A stretch of DNA of 64,000 nucleotides. Origin: Salticus scenicus. Lineage: Eukaryota; Arthropoda; Arachnida; Araneae; Salticidae. Of this stretch, positions 22,514-34,105 are shown piece by piece (positions within the stretch are counted from its first letter, which is position 1; the number at the start of each line of letters is the position of its first letter). The position numbers and the translations under genes were made by a program. The notes beneath the pieces are model-generated. The model ran no database searches. It saw only the letters and a program-made list of their open reading frames with translations, and was not told the origin of the DNA. Location: contig OZ005656.1 of assembly GCA_963930645.1 (NCBI GenBank), positions 187,747,880 through 187,811,879 on the forward strand, written 5' to 3'.

Positions 22514-22574
22514 CATATAAAAAAAATGGATTCTCGGAAAAAAAAAAAAAAAATTTCAAGAGTGGGAGTCAGTC
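20961..22574. other. unexplained AT-rich stretch
   Basis: Poly-A at 21427-21448, AAAT repeats near 22165-22210 and a TA microsatellite at 22476-22509. No coding or TE signature recognised. Confidence 0.4.
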
Positions 22575-22730
22575 ACATCAATATTAAAGTGAGTTTAGAC
22601 ATTTAGTAATATACTTCAATGAAGAAAATTCGTCATGAAAATGAATTTTAATATAAATAAATTTTTTTTATAAATTATTTGTACTGAGTGAATTTATATA
22701 AGAAAATATAGAAGAAAAATTTGTGATGAC
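22575..22730 (+). repeat. H2 3' end fragment
   Basis: 'taataaattt...ataaattatttgtactgagtgaatt' and 'gaaaatatagaagaaaaatttgtgatgac' match the H2 tails at 350-453 and 17400-17505. Confidence 0.55.
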
Positions 22731-23379
22731 TACTACATACTAGTTCTATACTGATACCCTGTGTAAAATTACAAATTCTCTGATTATATAGCATTAAAAA
22801 TGGAAAAAAAGGGGTAGGGGACAACATTGAAGACTTCATTTATTTACTCATTTATTTTTGAAAAAAAAAAAAAAAAAAAAAAAAAAGTCGTTTGCTATGT
22901 TTTTTTTTTTTTTTTTGTCCTAAACCACATGAAATAGTATTGCTCTAAAATACAATTATTTAAAAATAACGTAACGTGAATCATCTAAATTTCAGATCAA
23001 GTGTCCCAAAGAAGGCAAATAACGACCACAAATATAGTAAAAAGGCTCAGACTGATCATCCTGGGGAAAAATGTGATTCCTTTTCACTCACGAAAACACG
23101 GCCGTTACAGAGAATTGTAGCAAAAAATTAGCCAAATATAACTTATTGATTAAACTTATCTCATTTCTTTTCATATTTTTATTAGTACAATTAAAAGCCA
23201 CGAACGATTTCGGCATTTTCAAAATTCATAATTAGTCCATTCTATTCCTATTGCTGAGTTTAAATCCCCTGTAATGTCTGGTGTCAAAATCTTTTTTTTT
23301 TGGCATCAAAAGCCTTTGGTCGGTAACATGGGGATGAGATATTTATATGAATTACTATATCTATGGTAACAACAGGTAA
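22731..23379. other. unexplained stretch
   Basis: Poly-A 22861-22886 and poly-T 22902-22917, then ordinary sequence with no supported feature. Confidence 0.35.
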
Positions 23380-23387
23380 CCTCTACC

Positions 23388-23831
23388 TAGTGATGCCAGA
23401 TTGGGGATTTTGTCCCCATTTTGGGGATTTTTGAGGCTTCTGGGGGACAATTTTGGGGAGCAAATGTTAGTGGGGAATTCTAAAATTTTTGGGGACAAAT
23501 CTGGGGAGTTCTTCAATTTTCTGTCAATGTTGGCAACGTGATGATTTATCCCTACGACTAGAGACTTTCAATAGCTTTAAAGTTATTTGGGGTTGTTTGG
23601 GGTACAATTGTTACTTGGGGATTTTTTTCAAAAATTGCCTTCATTTGGGGAAAAATCTTAACTTAAATCATAGAAAAATCTACTTGATATATATATTTTT
23701 TTATTTTTATTTTTTTTATTTTCCCTTTTTAGTAGAAATCAAGTTGGGGATTTTTTCGAAAAAAACCCTTTGATTTGGGGAAATTTGAAGACCTGTTTGG
23801 GGAAATAATTTTCGACCATCTGGCATTACTG
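23388..23831. mobile_element. A1 hAT-type MITE, long G-rich member
   Basis: TIRs TAGTGATGCCAGATTGG and (reverse of) CAGTAATGCCAGATGG. Exact 8-bp duplication CCTCTACC at 23380-23387 and 23832-23839. The interior has 14 GGGG runs on the plus strand against a single CCCC. The plus-strand frame of 94 codons (23489-23773) runs through the repeated TTGGGGA motif and is not a gene. The 8-bp duplication and CAGNGNTGCC ends fit the hAT superfamily. Confidence 0.85.
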
Positions 23832-24023
23832 CCTCTACCTGTTGTCGCCATTAGCCAAAGCCCATGTCTTATTCCATGGGCAAATTTGTTTATAGAATTA
23901 TTCATTAAATAATATACCTATAATCACAAAATTAGTATTCATTTTTCATAAACTCTTATTTTTATTTTTATTATATATTTTATAATACTTCATTTTCAAG
24001 CTGTGCGAAAAATAACTTGTGTT

Positions 24024-24203
24024 CAGTGTTGCCAGATTAGGGACTTTTTTTTTTTTTTTAAATTCAATAGTCACCAATAAATTTGAGAAGTGATATTTGA
24101 TATACATAATAAATGATCAATCTTCGAAGTGGTTAGGCAACCGTCACAATTAATATTTAGTGGTGGATGTTGAATAAAAAATGTCTCCAATCAGGCAACA
24201 CTG
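24024..24203. mobile_element. A1 hAT-type MITE, short member
   Basis: Starts CAGTGTTGCCAGATTAGGGA and ends AATCAGGCAACACTG. Exact 8-bp duplication CTTGTGTT at 24016-24023 and 24204-24211. Only 180 bp. Confidence 0.9.
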
Positions 24204-24211
24204 CTTGTGTT

Positions 24212-24855
24212 ACTTTTTTACTCTCTAACTTATCAGTAAACTAGGGAGGAGGAGAGGGTGATGTGGTAAAACTTTTTATAGTAACTATAAAAAAGATAAT
24301 TGTACACGCGTCCGTGAAAGGATAGCAAGTTATAGTCCGTGTAAACTGAATTGGCCTGTCAAGGTCACTAGACTTTCGTCAACCTTCCTAGAAATGACCC
24401 ATGTGATCCCGTTATCGCTCATTCTTTTCCCACCCCATTTGAGCAATTCTTTGACCAGGAGAATATTTCGTTCAGATACAATACTGTTTTCTTTAGATTT
24501 GCTCTTTGGATCCATTAGTATTTAGTTTTTCTCATCGTTTAGTTTCTATATCATTTACTATTACTGGTAGTCCTGATACAAGGAAACAATCTAAGATGAT
24601 TCGGTGTTGTACAATTGACGAAATATAAGGGGAAAAATCAGTTCTATCACCAGGTCGAAGTAGCAAAGCTGTAAAATAAGTATTTTTAAAGGCTAAAAAA
24701 AACCCTTTTAAGGGCTAAGAAAGCCCTTTTTAAGGCTAAGCCATATCCAAGGCTAAATAATAATAATAGATAAATAATACATTAAATTACGTTTTGAAAA
24801 AAAATAAATAATAAACTCTCCTCCCTAAAATAATTATTTTAGAGAAACGTCAATG
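24212..24855. other. unexplained stretch
   Basis: A 61-codon minus frame (24330-24515) lies in more balanced sequence but is too short to call. At 24660-24760 'aaggctaa' recurs four to five times with complementary 'cccttttaaggg' blocks. No recognised gene. Confidence 0.35.
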
Positions 24856-24995
24856 GATCTACCCGTTTGGTTTTGCTGTCAAAGCTGGCAGATGGGCGAG
24901 GTCGAGTTCGAATCCAAGTGTCGGTAATTGGCCTAGCTACGTGGAGTTTACCATGGTTTTCTCCGAAATTTATGCAAGTTTTAGCAAGGATTCCT
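24856..24995 (+). mobile_element. tRNA-derived SINE, diverged copy
   Basis: 'gctgtcaaagctggcagatggg', a B-box-like GAGTTCGAATCC, then 'gtggagtttaccatggttttctccgaa' match the intact SINE at 51816 with many changes. The 3' half is missing. Confidence 0.6.
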
Positions 24996-25440
24996 AATAA
25001 ATACTTCTCAAGAAAATCCAGGCTTTTGTAAAAACAATCGAGTTTAAACTTCACACAATCATCATCATTTATATTAGATTTTAATTTTCATATTCGTGAG
25101 ATAGTTCTTAACTCTTGGTTTAAAAAAAAACTCCCTTTTATTTTAAATTCCATATTCTTATAACCCGAAATGTACCTGGAGAATAAATCTGATAAATTAA
25201 TTTGTCTATATTGTTTGCTATTAACAGTTAGCGCTTTAAGATTAGAACTACTGGATTGGTCATTTCGACTGCAAAGCTATTTTATATTAAGAATAAATAA
25301 TTCTATAGCTAAAAAGTATTTAAGTATGATTACTAAGAAAACAAAAATAATTGTATGCTGCTCTATAAACGAATTGCTGATGCTAGTGATATAGTTTTAG
25401 TTTAGGTATTACATAAATCAAAGGTAATCCTTAAATTATA
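24996..25440. other. unexplained AT-rich stretch
   Basis: Ordinary AT-rich sequence; the 74-codon frame at 25170-25394 has no recognised content. Confidence 0.3.
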
Positions 25441-25450
25441 TTAAAATTTC

Positions 25451-25464
25451 GCGGCCGCAAGCTT
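25451..25464. other. adjacent NotI and HindIII sites
   Basis: GCGGCCGC directly followed by AAGCTT in a strongly AT-rich context. It resembles a cloning adapter but may be natural. Confidence 0.5.
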
Positions 25465-25544
25465 TTTTCAAACTTTAAAAGTGCAGTGAAGTGGCGGTGC
25501 AATAAGACCAAATTGTTCCTTATTTTTTACTCAGATATTTAGCC

Positions 25545-25650
25545 AGTTCCGCAGAAAAACACAGAAAACTCCGAACGAATAGGACTACGAGCGCTTCTTG
25601 GCTTCGAACCCGGCACCTCCTGTCTACCAGCTTCGAGTGCAGAATCTTTT
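25545..25650 (-). mobile_element. tRNA-derived SINE, 5' part (minus)
   Basis: In reverse: 'agctggtagacaggaggtgc', B-box CCGGGTTCGAAGCC, then 'ttcggagttttctgtgttt'. Matches the first half of the SINE at 51816. Confidence 0.65.
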
Positions 25651-26794
25651 GATCATTGATATCATTTGGCATTGATAATCTATGTTAATCGCAGGATTAT
25701 CCTTTCTTGATTTCGTCTTGTTTTAACTGATTCTGAAAACAATGACACTATCAGATAAATAACTGAAACTATAATTTTTTCTATATGTGATAATGATACA
25801 TGAAATTTAGAAACTATATATATAGTCTAAGGATTAATTTAGAACGGACTAATCTTTATAATCGAGAATGTGTTTAACTGCTACATTCTTTTTGCGTATA
25901 TCAGGTAAAACTGAAAATATTTCTTGGTTTTAATCTTGAGACACTTATTTTCTTATTTTATACTTTTTATTGTTCTTATACATGAAGTAAAAATGAAAAT
26001 ATATCTATTATTCTTACATGTAATATATAATAATATGTGGTTTGGAAAATGCAGCTATCACAATGCAGTTTTGGTTATGAGATTAATTATATTCAAACGC
26101 TTTATACATATCTTTCCTGTGTGGACACAGGTATAATATAAGTAACAAAATAAAGAAAGTTTTGCAATTTTTTTGTCCCTAAATTAGAAATTTCGAAAAT
26201 TTTACTCATAAACAAATTAAAATAATTTTCAAAGTACATTAGAAAATTAACTTTGTTAAGCTAATAAATATGAAAAATTCATAATCATATATTATTTTCT
26301 TTTTTAAATAATTCGAAGAAATTCCCACAAGAGAAAACCTTATATTTATATATGTATTAAAATGCTAATCTGCTCCCCCTTTGCTTTTGCTTATTATGAT
26401 AACAGAGTTATGTAGGAAAAAAGAAGCGGGGAAGTTAGCGTCCAGCAATACCATGGTAACGGGCGAGTGAAGAACCCTGAGAGGTGGCCTTGAGAGGTCT
26501 ATTTTTCTTACACAGAGTATAAATATATCACGTATTAACATTATATTATTTTAAAACGCTAATAAAATGTCATAATTTTCCAACCTGTTGCTTTTCAATT
26601 TGAGTGACAAATAAAAGCGGAAACAAAAATGGCAACAAGTGATAATAAAGGGAAGATATCTCGAGAAAAGCTATATTAGAAATAGAAACAGTCTAAAAAA
26701 CACTATAATTTTAAAAGTCTAGGATTTCTCTTTATTCTAACATTTTAATGATAATACCAGCTACTCCATATAATGTGGTAATGCAAGCCACAAT
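25651..26794. other. unexplained stretch
   Basis: AT-rich with a slightly GC-richer patch at 26370-26500 ('agaagcggggaagttagcgtcc', 'gggcgagtgaagaaccctgagagg'). No gene supported. Confidence 0.35.
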
Positions 26795-27994
26795 GTTTAT
26801 TTATTTATTTATTTAAGCAAAAACATATATATATTTCATTATATTTATATTTCTTGATGCTTACAAATGTTTATACCTATATTTCTAATACAAAAGAAAT
26901 ATTAGCAAACATCTTAATATGGAAATAACACCTCAATATATTGAGGCCCTTGTATCATGTCAAGTTCTGTAATACAAATTGGTATCGAAAAAGTGTCCCT
27001 ATGATATAGCCTCAGTATGAAGATCCTGTATCATATCAAGCTGTATAATGGAAATTGGTATAAAAAAAGTATCACAATAAAAAATTATTAAAAAATTTCA
27101 TTTTCTTTTCTTTCCTTTTATTTTTTTAATTAATTAAGAAACATATATTTCTTTCATTATTTCTTGAATCAATATGTACGTATGTTTATGATTATATTTT
27201 TAATGTAAGAGAAATATTAGCAAATATCTCAATATGAAGACACAAACTAAGTACGAAGCTCCTGTATCATATTAAGCTCTGTAATATGCATTGGTATGGG
27301 AAAAGTATCCTAATAAAAAATTGTTAAAAATTCGTCTTTTTTTTTTTTTAATAAAAAATCAAGAAACATTCTTTTATTATATGTATATTTCTTTGATACA
27401 TGCACATGTTATGCCTATATATTTCAAATAATAAAAAAAAAATATTAGAAAAAAATCTGAATATGAAGATACAACCTCTGTACGAAGACATTGTATAATA
27501 TTTAGCTCTAAAATGCAAATTGGTATCGGAAACGTGATGTAATAAAATATTAGAAAGATTTGTCTTTCTTTTTTTAATGAAGAAACATATGTTTCTTTGA
27601 TTATAAGCATTCTTCGTGATGCATGGACATATTTATACCTATATATTTCTAGTAATCAAATAAATATTTGCAAATATCTGAATAAGAAGATACAACCTCA
27701 GTACGAAGCCACAGTATCATATCAAGCTCTATAATGTAAATCAGTATCCGAAAACTGCAATAATAAAAGATTATTGAGATTTTTTTTTTTTTTTTTTCAC
27801 GAAATACATGTATTTCTTGATGCCTACACATGCTTATCAGATTGTTTATTCTATATTTCTAAAATAAAATAAATATTAGCAAACATCCGAATATGAAGAT
27901 ACAATGTGAATGCGAAGCCTCTGTATCATATATAAAGCTCTGTAATCCAAATTGGCATCAAAAATATGTCACAGTATAAAATATTTATTTTATT

Positions 27995-28025
<31 letters not shown>

Positions 28026-28521
28026 CCGGAAACATATATTTCTTTCATTAAAGATATATTTCTTGATATAGACACATGTTTATACCTATATATTTCTACT
28101 ACAAAAGAAATAATAGCAAGTATCTGAATATGAAGATAAACCTCAGTACGAAGCCTCTGTATCATACCAAGCTTTATAATGCAAATTGGTGTCAAAAAAG
28201 AGTCACAAAATAAATAAATAAATAAATAAATAAATAAAAATTTTCGTTTTCTTTTCTTTTCTTTTTTTTCTTTTTTAATTAATTAAGAAACATATATTCC
28301 TTTTACTATTTCTTAATGTGTACACATGTTTATAATTATATTATTAATGTAAAAGAAATATTAGCAAAGATCTCAGAATGAAGATACAACCTTAGTATGA
28401 AGTTCCTGTATCATATTAAGCTCTATAATACAAATTTCGTATCGGAAAAAGTATCAAAATAAAAAAAATATTAAAAAGTTCGTCTTAAAAAAAAAAAAAA
28501 ATAAATAAATAAATAAATAAA

Positions 28522-28557
<36 letters not shown>

Positions 28558-30460
28558 ATATGTATATTTCTTAAACGTGCCATAATAAAAGATTATTAAG
28601 ATTTCTTTTTTCTTTTTTTAAATCAAGAAACACACATTTCTTTCATTACAAAAGTAAACTTCTTGATGAATGCGCATATTTATACCTATATATTTCCAAT
28701 AATCAAATAAATATTAGCAAATATCTGAAAGTGAAGATACAACCTCAGTACGAAACCCCAGTATCATATTAAGCTCTATAATGCTAATTAATATCCGAAA
28801 AGTGCCATAATAAAAGATTATTGAGATTTTTTTTTTTTTTTTTTTTTTAATCATGAAATATATGTATTTCTTGATGCATACACATGTTTATCAGCTTATT
28901 TATTCCATATTTTTAATATAAAGAAATATTATCAAACATCCGAATATGAAGATACAACCTGAGTGCGAAGTCACTTTATCATATATTAAGCTCTGTAGTC
29001 CAAATTGGCATAAAAAATGTGTCAATGTATAAAATATTTTTTTTTTTTAATTCTGGAAACATATATTCCTTTCATAAAACATATATTTCTTGACATAGAC
29101 ACTTGTATATACCCATATATATTTCTATTAGGAAAGAAATAATAGCAAGTACCTGAATATGAAGATAAACCTCAGTACTAAACCGCCGTATGATATAAAG
29201 CTTTATAATGCAAATTGATATCGAAAAAGGGTTACAATAAAAAATACAAAAAAAACTTCGTTTTCTTTTCTTCTTCTTATTATTTTTTCTTTTTTTTAAT
29301 TAATTAAGAAACATATATATTTCTTTTATTATTTCTTAATGTGTACGCGTTCACAATTATATTTTTAATGTAAATGAAATATTAGCAAACATCTCAATAT
29401 GAAGATATAACCCTAGTACGAAATTCCTGTATCATATTATTATTATCAATCCTGTATTACATTTGTATTATATCTCTATAATACAAATTTCGTATCGAAA
29501 ATAAGTGTCACAATAAAAAATTATTAAAAAATTCGTCTTAAAAAAAAAAAAAAAGAAACAAGAAACATATTTTTATTTTATTTTATTATATGCATATTTC
29601 TTTGATGCATACACAGGTTTATACCTATATATTTCCAATAATAAAAAAAATATTCGCAAAAATCTGAATATGAAGATACAACCTCAGTACACGAAGACCC
29701 TGTATCATATCAAGTTCTATAATATATATTACTATGGGAAACATGCCGTAATAAAGGATTATTAAGATTTTTTTTTTTTTTTCTTTTAAATCAAGGAACA
29801 CAAATTTCTTTCATTACAAGTATACTTCTTGATGCATACACGTTTATACCTATATATTTCCAATAATCAAATAAATAATAACAAACATCTGAATAAGAAG
29901 AAACAACCTCAGTACGAAGCCCCAGTATCATATCAAGCTCTATAATGCAAATTAGTTTCGAAAAATTGTCATAATAAAAGAATATTATGATTTTTTGTTC
30001 TTTTAAATCAAGAAACACATATTTCATTCATTACAAGTATACTTCTTGATGTATACACGTTTATGCCCATATATTTCCAATGATCAAATAAATATTAGTA
30101 AACATCTAAATATGAAGAAACAACCTCAGTACGAGGCGCCAATATCATATCATGCTCTGTAATGCCAATTAGTATCGGAAAATTGTCATAACAAAAGATT
30201 ATTAATATATATTTTTTTAATCAAGAAATAAAAATTTCTTTCATTATAAGTATATTTATCTCTCTCTGTGTTCATGCATACAAAAATGTTTATTGATCCT
30301 ATATTTTTAATAGGACTATTAGCAAACATTTAAATATGAAAATACAACCTGAGTATATCATATCAAAAGCCTTTGTATATCATATCAAAAGCTCTGTAAT
30401 CTAAACTGGCACCAAAAATGTGTCACAGCATAAAATATTTATTTATTTATTTATTTATTT
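26795..30460 (+). repeat. satellite array with higher-order repeat structure
   Basis: About 15 full units of roughly 210-250 bp in head-to-tail order. Unit consensus includes 'tttatacctatatatttc', 'attagcaaacatctgaatatg', 'acaacctcagtacgaag', 'gtatcatatcaagctc' and 'aattggtatcgaaaa'. Anchor positions: 26908, (partial 27010), 27213, 27447, 27668, 27876, 28111, 28362, 28715, 28933, 29140, 29384, 29652, 29879, 30099, 30312. Units fall into five sub-types recurring in fixed order, giving a higher-order period of about 1.05-1.2 kb. Poly-A/T and TTTA stretches separate units. The frames at 27377, 27649 and 29791 are the same satellite read three times. Confidence 0.9.
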
Positions 30461-30491
30461 TTTTTTTTTTTTTTGGGGGGGGGGGGGGGGG
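30461..30491. repeat. poly-T/poly-G junction closing the array
   Basis: A T run followed by about 17 G at 30475-30491, exactly where the satellite stops. Confidence 0.85.
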
Positions 30492-30819
30492 AGGATATTG
30501 AAAATTGTTTTTGGTGTTATTTTGAATGATTATGCAAATATTTTGTGGACATTATTTATGAAAGGATTGACAATCTGAGAAATGTAATTTTAGTTTTCCG
30601 TAAATGAAGTACAACTTTAATAACAACGAAATGTCCTTTTATTTTGACTTTCGAGCGACTTTTGGGTTCCGAAAATAATGTAAAATAGACTCGAAACTGT
30701 GACCTTGTACCGGTTATTATTTTTTTTTTTTTTAAATTTTATTTATTCATACGACAGAATTTTCTGATTGGTTTACTTTTTATGATAGAATAAATGTTGT
30801 TTAAGAAACGATTTTTTTT
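30492..30819. other. unexplained stretch
   Basis: Ordinary AT-rich sequence with a poly-T near 30720-30735. No feature recognised. Confidence 0.3.
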
Positions 30820-31145
30820 TAAACTGATTTTTCACAATCATAACACGTTTTGAGGTTCATAGATTCCGAAAAAAGAAAAAGTAAGAATACTAATTTTGGG
30901 TAGCTCTGTACAGTGCCTAGAAATGTTATACATTCTAGGCGCTCATAGTGTTGGATTTCTGGCAATTTCAAAGTATAGCCCTAATACTTTTTTATTCTTT
31001 TGAGTTGATCTGTAAAAGAATGATGAATGATTTTCATGCCATATAAATGCTTATAAAAAGAATATGTATAGTCAGAAAAGAAAAGGCCACTTCATAATTG
31101 ATTTCTCTGCAAGTCATCGTATAAATATGTAGTTGGTGTCTATCT
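30820..31145 (-). repeat. H1 fragment (minus), degraded
   Basis: Matches reversed H1 interior landmarks: 'gggtagctctgtacag', 'tgaatgattttcatgcc' and 'aatttcaaagtatagccc', as at 6500-6660 and 9220-9400. Ends missing. Confidence 0.45.
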
Positions 31146-31889
31146 ATTAATAATAACAACTAGTTTATAATTCTATGCTTAGATATTGCTTAGGATATTG
31201 CCTACATGTTAAAACTTGAACCAATTTCGTTTTTTAAAAAATGCAAACATCCATTTTTGAAATTATTTTAGGGTTATTTGGTTCAAATCAGACTGGAAAA
31301 TAGTATAGTTTATATATTTCTTCCAGTTTATCATAGAGTTATAAGCTGTCAAAATATACGGATGCTAATATTAAAAAGAATTTGACAAACATTAATTCAT
31401 ATCTCCCCCCAAAAATTATTATATTCGAATTTCTTTTTTTTTTTTTTTTTTTTTTTCTTCTTCTTCTTCTTTATGTGTTAGAATGAAGTGGCCCAAACAT
31501 ATTCCATTCATATTTTTGATTAAAAAAATCTTTTAAATTACGAAAATTATTAATAAATTCATATTCGAAAAAAATTATGATTTGCCACCTATATTAATTT
31601 TTGCGCGAATAGAACAGGCATAATCAAAAATTTGGATTTTCAAATTTACAACTAATTCCTATCATTACTTTATGAGTTACAATGATATTTTTTATTTATT
31701 TATTTATTTACTTATTTTTTTTTTAAATTGTTGTTAGGGGCATGTACACAGGAATTAAACTACATATTCAAATAAGTTTAGATGCACATATAATTTTTTA
31801 ATTAGAGCATTACTTTGGTTTATTTTAAGTTTAAAATTGTCATATTTCTTTTCCGGTTATTATCTGAATAGATATAATACTTTTTCGTA

Positions 31890-31924
<35 letters not shown>

Positions 31925-32068
31925 CTTTTTTTTTTTTTTTTTTTTACGTACAAACTATAACATTTTCTGAACTGCTTTTGATCTCAGGAATTCGAAAATG
32001 GAGTCAAAAATGGATTTTACTATTTGAAAAAATGAAGTTGATGCAAATTTTTGCCTGCAGACGACCCC
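31146..32068. other. unexplained AT-rich stretch
   Basis: T tract with TTC repeats at 31433-31471, TTTA run near 31692-31712, TA microsatellite 31890-31921 and T tract 31927-31945. No gene. Confidence 0.4.
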
Positions 32069-32072
32069 TTAA

Positions 32073-32503
32073 GGGCCCTCTTCACTCACCGCCGCCGGAA
32101 GCCGAAACTAATGCTATTCTATGAGAAATTTTTCTTTACAAATAACTTATTAACTAATACATATTTTTAAATTCTGTTTTCACATTCTGAAAGTTCCCGG
32201 CTGTAAAATTGACGCACCTTTTCTAAAATATTATTTTTTTATTTTTTTTATATTTTACTTCGAAGCTGCAAAATACGAATTTTCAATATGTGAAATTTTT
32301 TCATTTTGCAATTTCGAAATAAAATATTAAAAATTAAAAAAATACATTTTTAAAAAAGGTCCGTCAATTTAACAGTTGGGAATTTTCTGAATGTAAAAAC
32401 AGAATTTAAAAATATGTATTAGTTAATAAGTTATTTGTAAAGAAAAATTTCCCATAGAATAGCATTAGTTTCGGCATCCGGCGGCGGTGAGTGAAGAGGG
32501 CCC
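32073..32503. mobile_element. piggyBac-like MITE with TTAA flanks
   Basis: TTAA at 32069-32072 and 32504-32507. Ends GGGCCCTCTTCACTCACCGC and its exact reverse complement (about 26 identical bp). Inverted similarity continues inward for about 150 bp ('gaaactaatgctattctat', 'taacttattaactaatac', 'aattctgttttcacattc'). 431 bp, no coding. TTAA duplication is diagnostic of piggyBac and also seen in Kolobok. No transposase is present to decide between them. Confidence 0.8.
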
Positions 32504-32629
32504 TTAAGCAAAATTTGACTGTTGCATTAATAACTCGTTATTACGAATCGATTGCAAAAGTATCTTTCTACGATAAAATATGGCAAAATTATTCAGCAAA
32601 AAGGGGGGAGGGAGTTGCTGACTGAACAT

Positions 32630-32987
32630 ATTATTTTGTTTGTGTTGCGGTCTAAAGATACCTACTAGAAATTTCTCCCATAGACGTAATATATTTAAAT
32701 TCGTTTGTATATCCATGTACACAAACCATTTCTTCAATCTCAATAAAAAGTTGCTTAGCATCCCTATATGATATTGGTTTATAATATTGAGTTAGTTTAA
32801 TATTTTTTTAAAACTATTTTGATAGCACATTCACACACAGATATATTCGCAAACTGACTATTAAAGGTGAGGTTTTCGGATTCAGAGAACCTCAAAGAAT
32901 AAATAAATTAATTAATTAAAAATTCAATTTCAAAAATTCGAGACAAAAACAACAATACTTTCTCTATCATACATGAGTAAGAGAAAG
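32630..32987 (-). repeat. H1 5' half (minus)
   Basis: Reversed H1 landmarks: 'ccatgtacacaaaccattt', 'agcatccctatatgatat', 'aacaatactttctctatc' and GTAAGAGAAAG at 32978-32987. The 3' half is missing. Confidence 0.6.
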
Positions 32988-33244
32988 CAAAAAGGTTTTT
33001 AGCTGTTAATTGTGTCTATTATCACCATAACTCAAATGAAATATTAGAAGTTCAAAACAGAAACAGATTTATTTGACATAAATTTCTTTGTGAGGGGCGC
33101 TACCACTTAAAAATCCTCCCATTTAAATATTTAGCTACATTCCATAAAACATTTAAAGTTTTTAATAAATTTTAAAATTTATTTCAAAATATTCAGAAAA
33201 TAGCGGCTCATACTTAGTTTCGGAAATTTATTCCACTAATTTTG

Positions 33245-33730
33245 AGAAACCTTGTTTATTATCTAACCGAAAGAAATGATGAACTTGTCATATGCCATAT
33301 TCTATGTGAAATATACTTTTGTGAATATGAGTGTATGCTAATTTCATTTTGTTTAGCGTATTCTAAAGATATTTGATGCATCTACCAGAAATTTCACCCA
33401 TACACGTAATGTTTTTTAAATACTTATGTTCCAGTACACGAACCATTTATTTGTTTTTAATACAACGTTTCAAATTAGCATCTTTATTTGATATAGATTT
33501 AGAATACCGAATTTGGACATCCTGCTGTTTTTGTTATTGAATTATGTTGATAAAAGATTCATAGACAAACAAAGCAGACAGACGCACAGCCTGACCAACA
33601 AACACCCGATTTTCGGATTCAAATGAACTCAAAATTTTTATATATAGCAAAATCTCATTTTCGAAAATTTGATCCAAAAACAATACTTTCTTTACAAAAT
33701 AAGAGATATTAAGTCATATAAGAAAAAGTA
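33245..33730 (-). repeat. H1 5' half (minus), second tandem copy
   Basis: Same landmarks as 32630-32987 in the same orientation about 740 bp downstream: 'ccagtacacgaaccattt', 'gacaaacaaagcagacag', 'atttgatccaaaaacaatac' and a degraded head. Two truncated copies in the same orientation suggest local duplication or repeated insertion. Confidence 0.6.
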
Positions 33731-34097
33731 AAAGAGGAATTTGAATTATAAAATAAATTAGCAGATAATGCTGATTTTTGAGAGCTCAAGAGGTAGAAAA
33801 AATATTAGTAAAAATTTAATGATAATAACAATTTTATTATTGAAGATTATTAATAAGAAATTTTTACTTTTTATTATTATCACCGAGAAAAAAAAAATAT
33901 TGTTCTGTAAGCAAATTTCATAAAAGTAAATAAATGAGTAATTTATAAAGTGAAAAAAGAAAGAGTGAAAGAAAAGAAAGAAAGAGAAGAAAAGTAAAAA
34001 TAGTAGGAACGAGTGCAGTGAAAACACATTAACAGTAGGTTTTACTGCGATTAATCATTTGCAGACGAGTGTCAGAGAATATTCCCCGAAGTATTTT
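33731..34097. other. AT-rich, purine-rich stretch
   Basis: GAAA-rich purine block at about 33950-34000. The 89-codon minus frame is its poly-Phe/Ser reading, not a gene. Confidence 0.4.
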
Positions 34098-34105
34098 CTA
34101 CAGGA

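Noticed and set aside
23489..23773. 94-codon Gly/Trp-rich frame
   Set aside because: It is the translation of the TTGGGGA-repeating interior of a hAT MITE.
27377..30027. Three similar minus-strand frames (60-78 codons) as a small gene family
   Set aside because: Their similarity is explained by the satellite units; they are the same satellite position read three times.
26795..30460. CRISPR-like array
   Set aside because: Units are long, imperfect and contiguous, with no short direct repeat and unique spacers, in a eukaryotic context.
33758..34027. Phe/Ser-rich 89-codon minus frame (membrane-like)
   Set aside because: Arises from a GAAA-rich purine block; hydrophobicity is a composition artefact.
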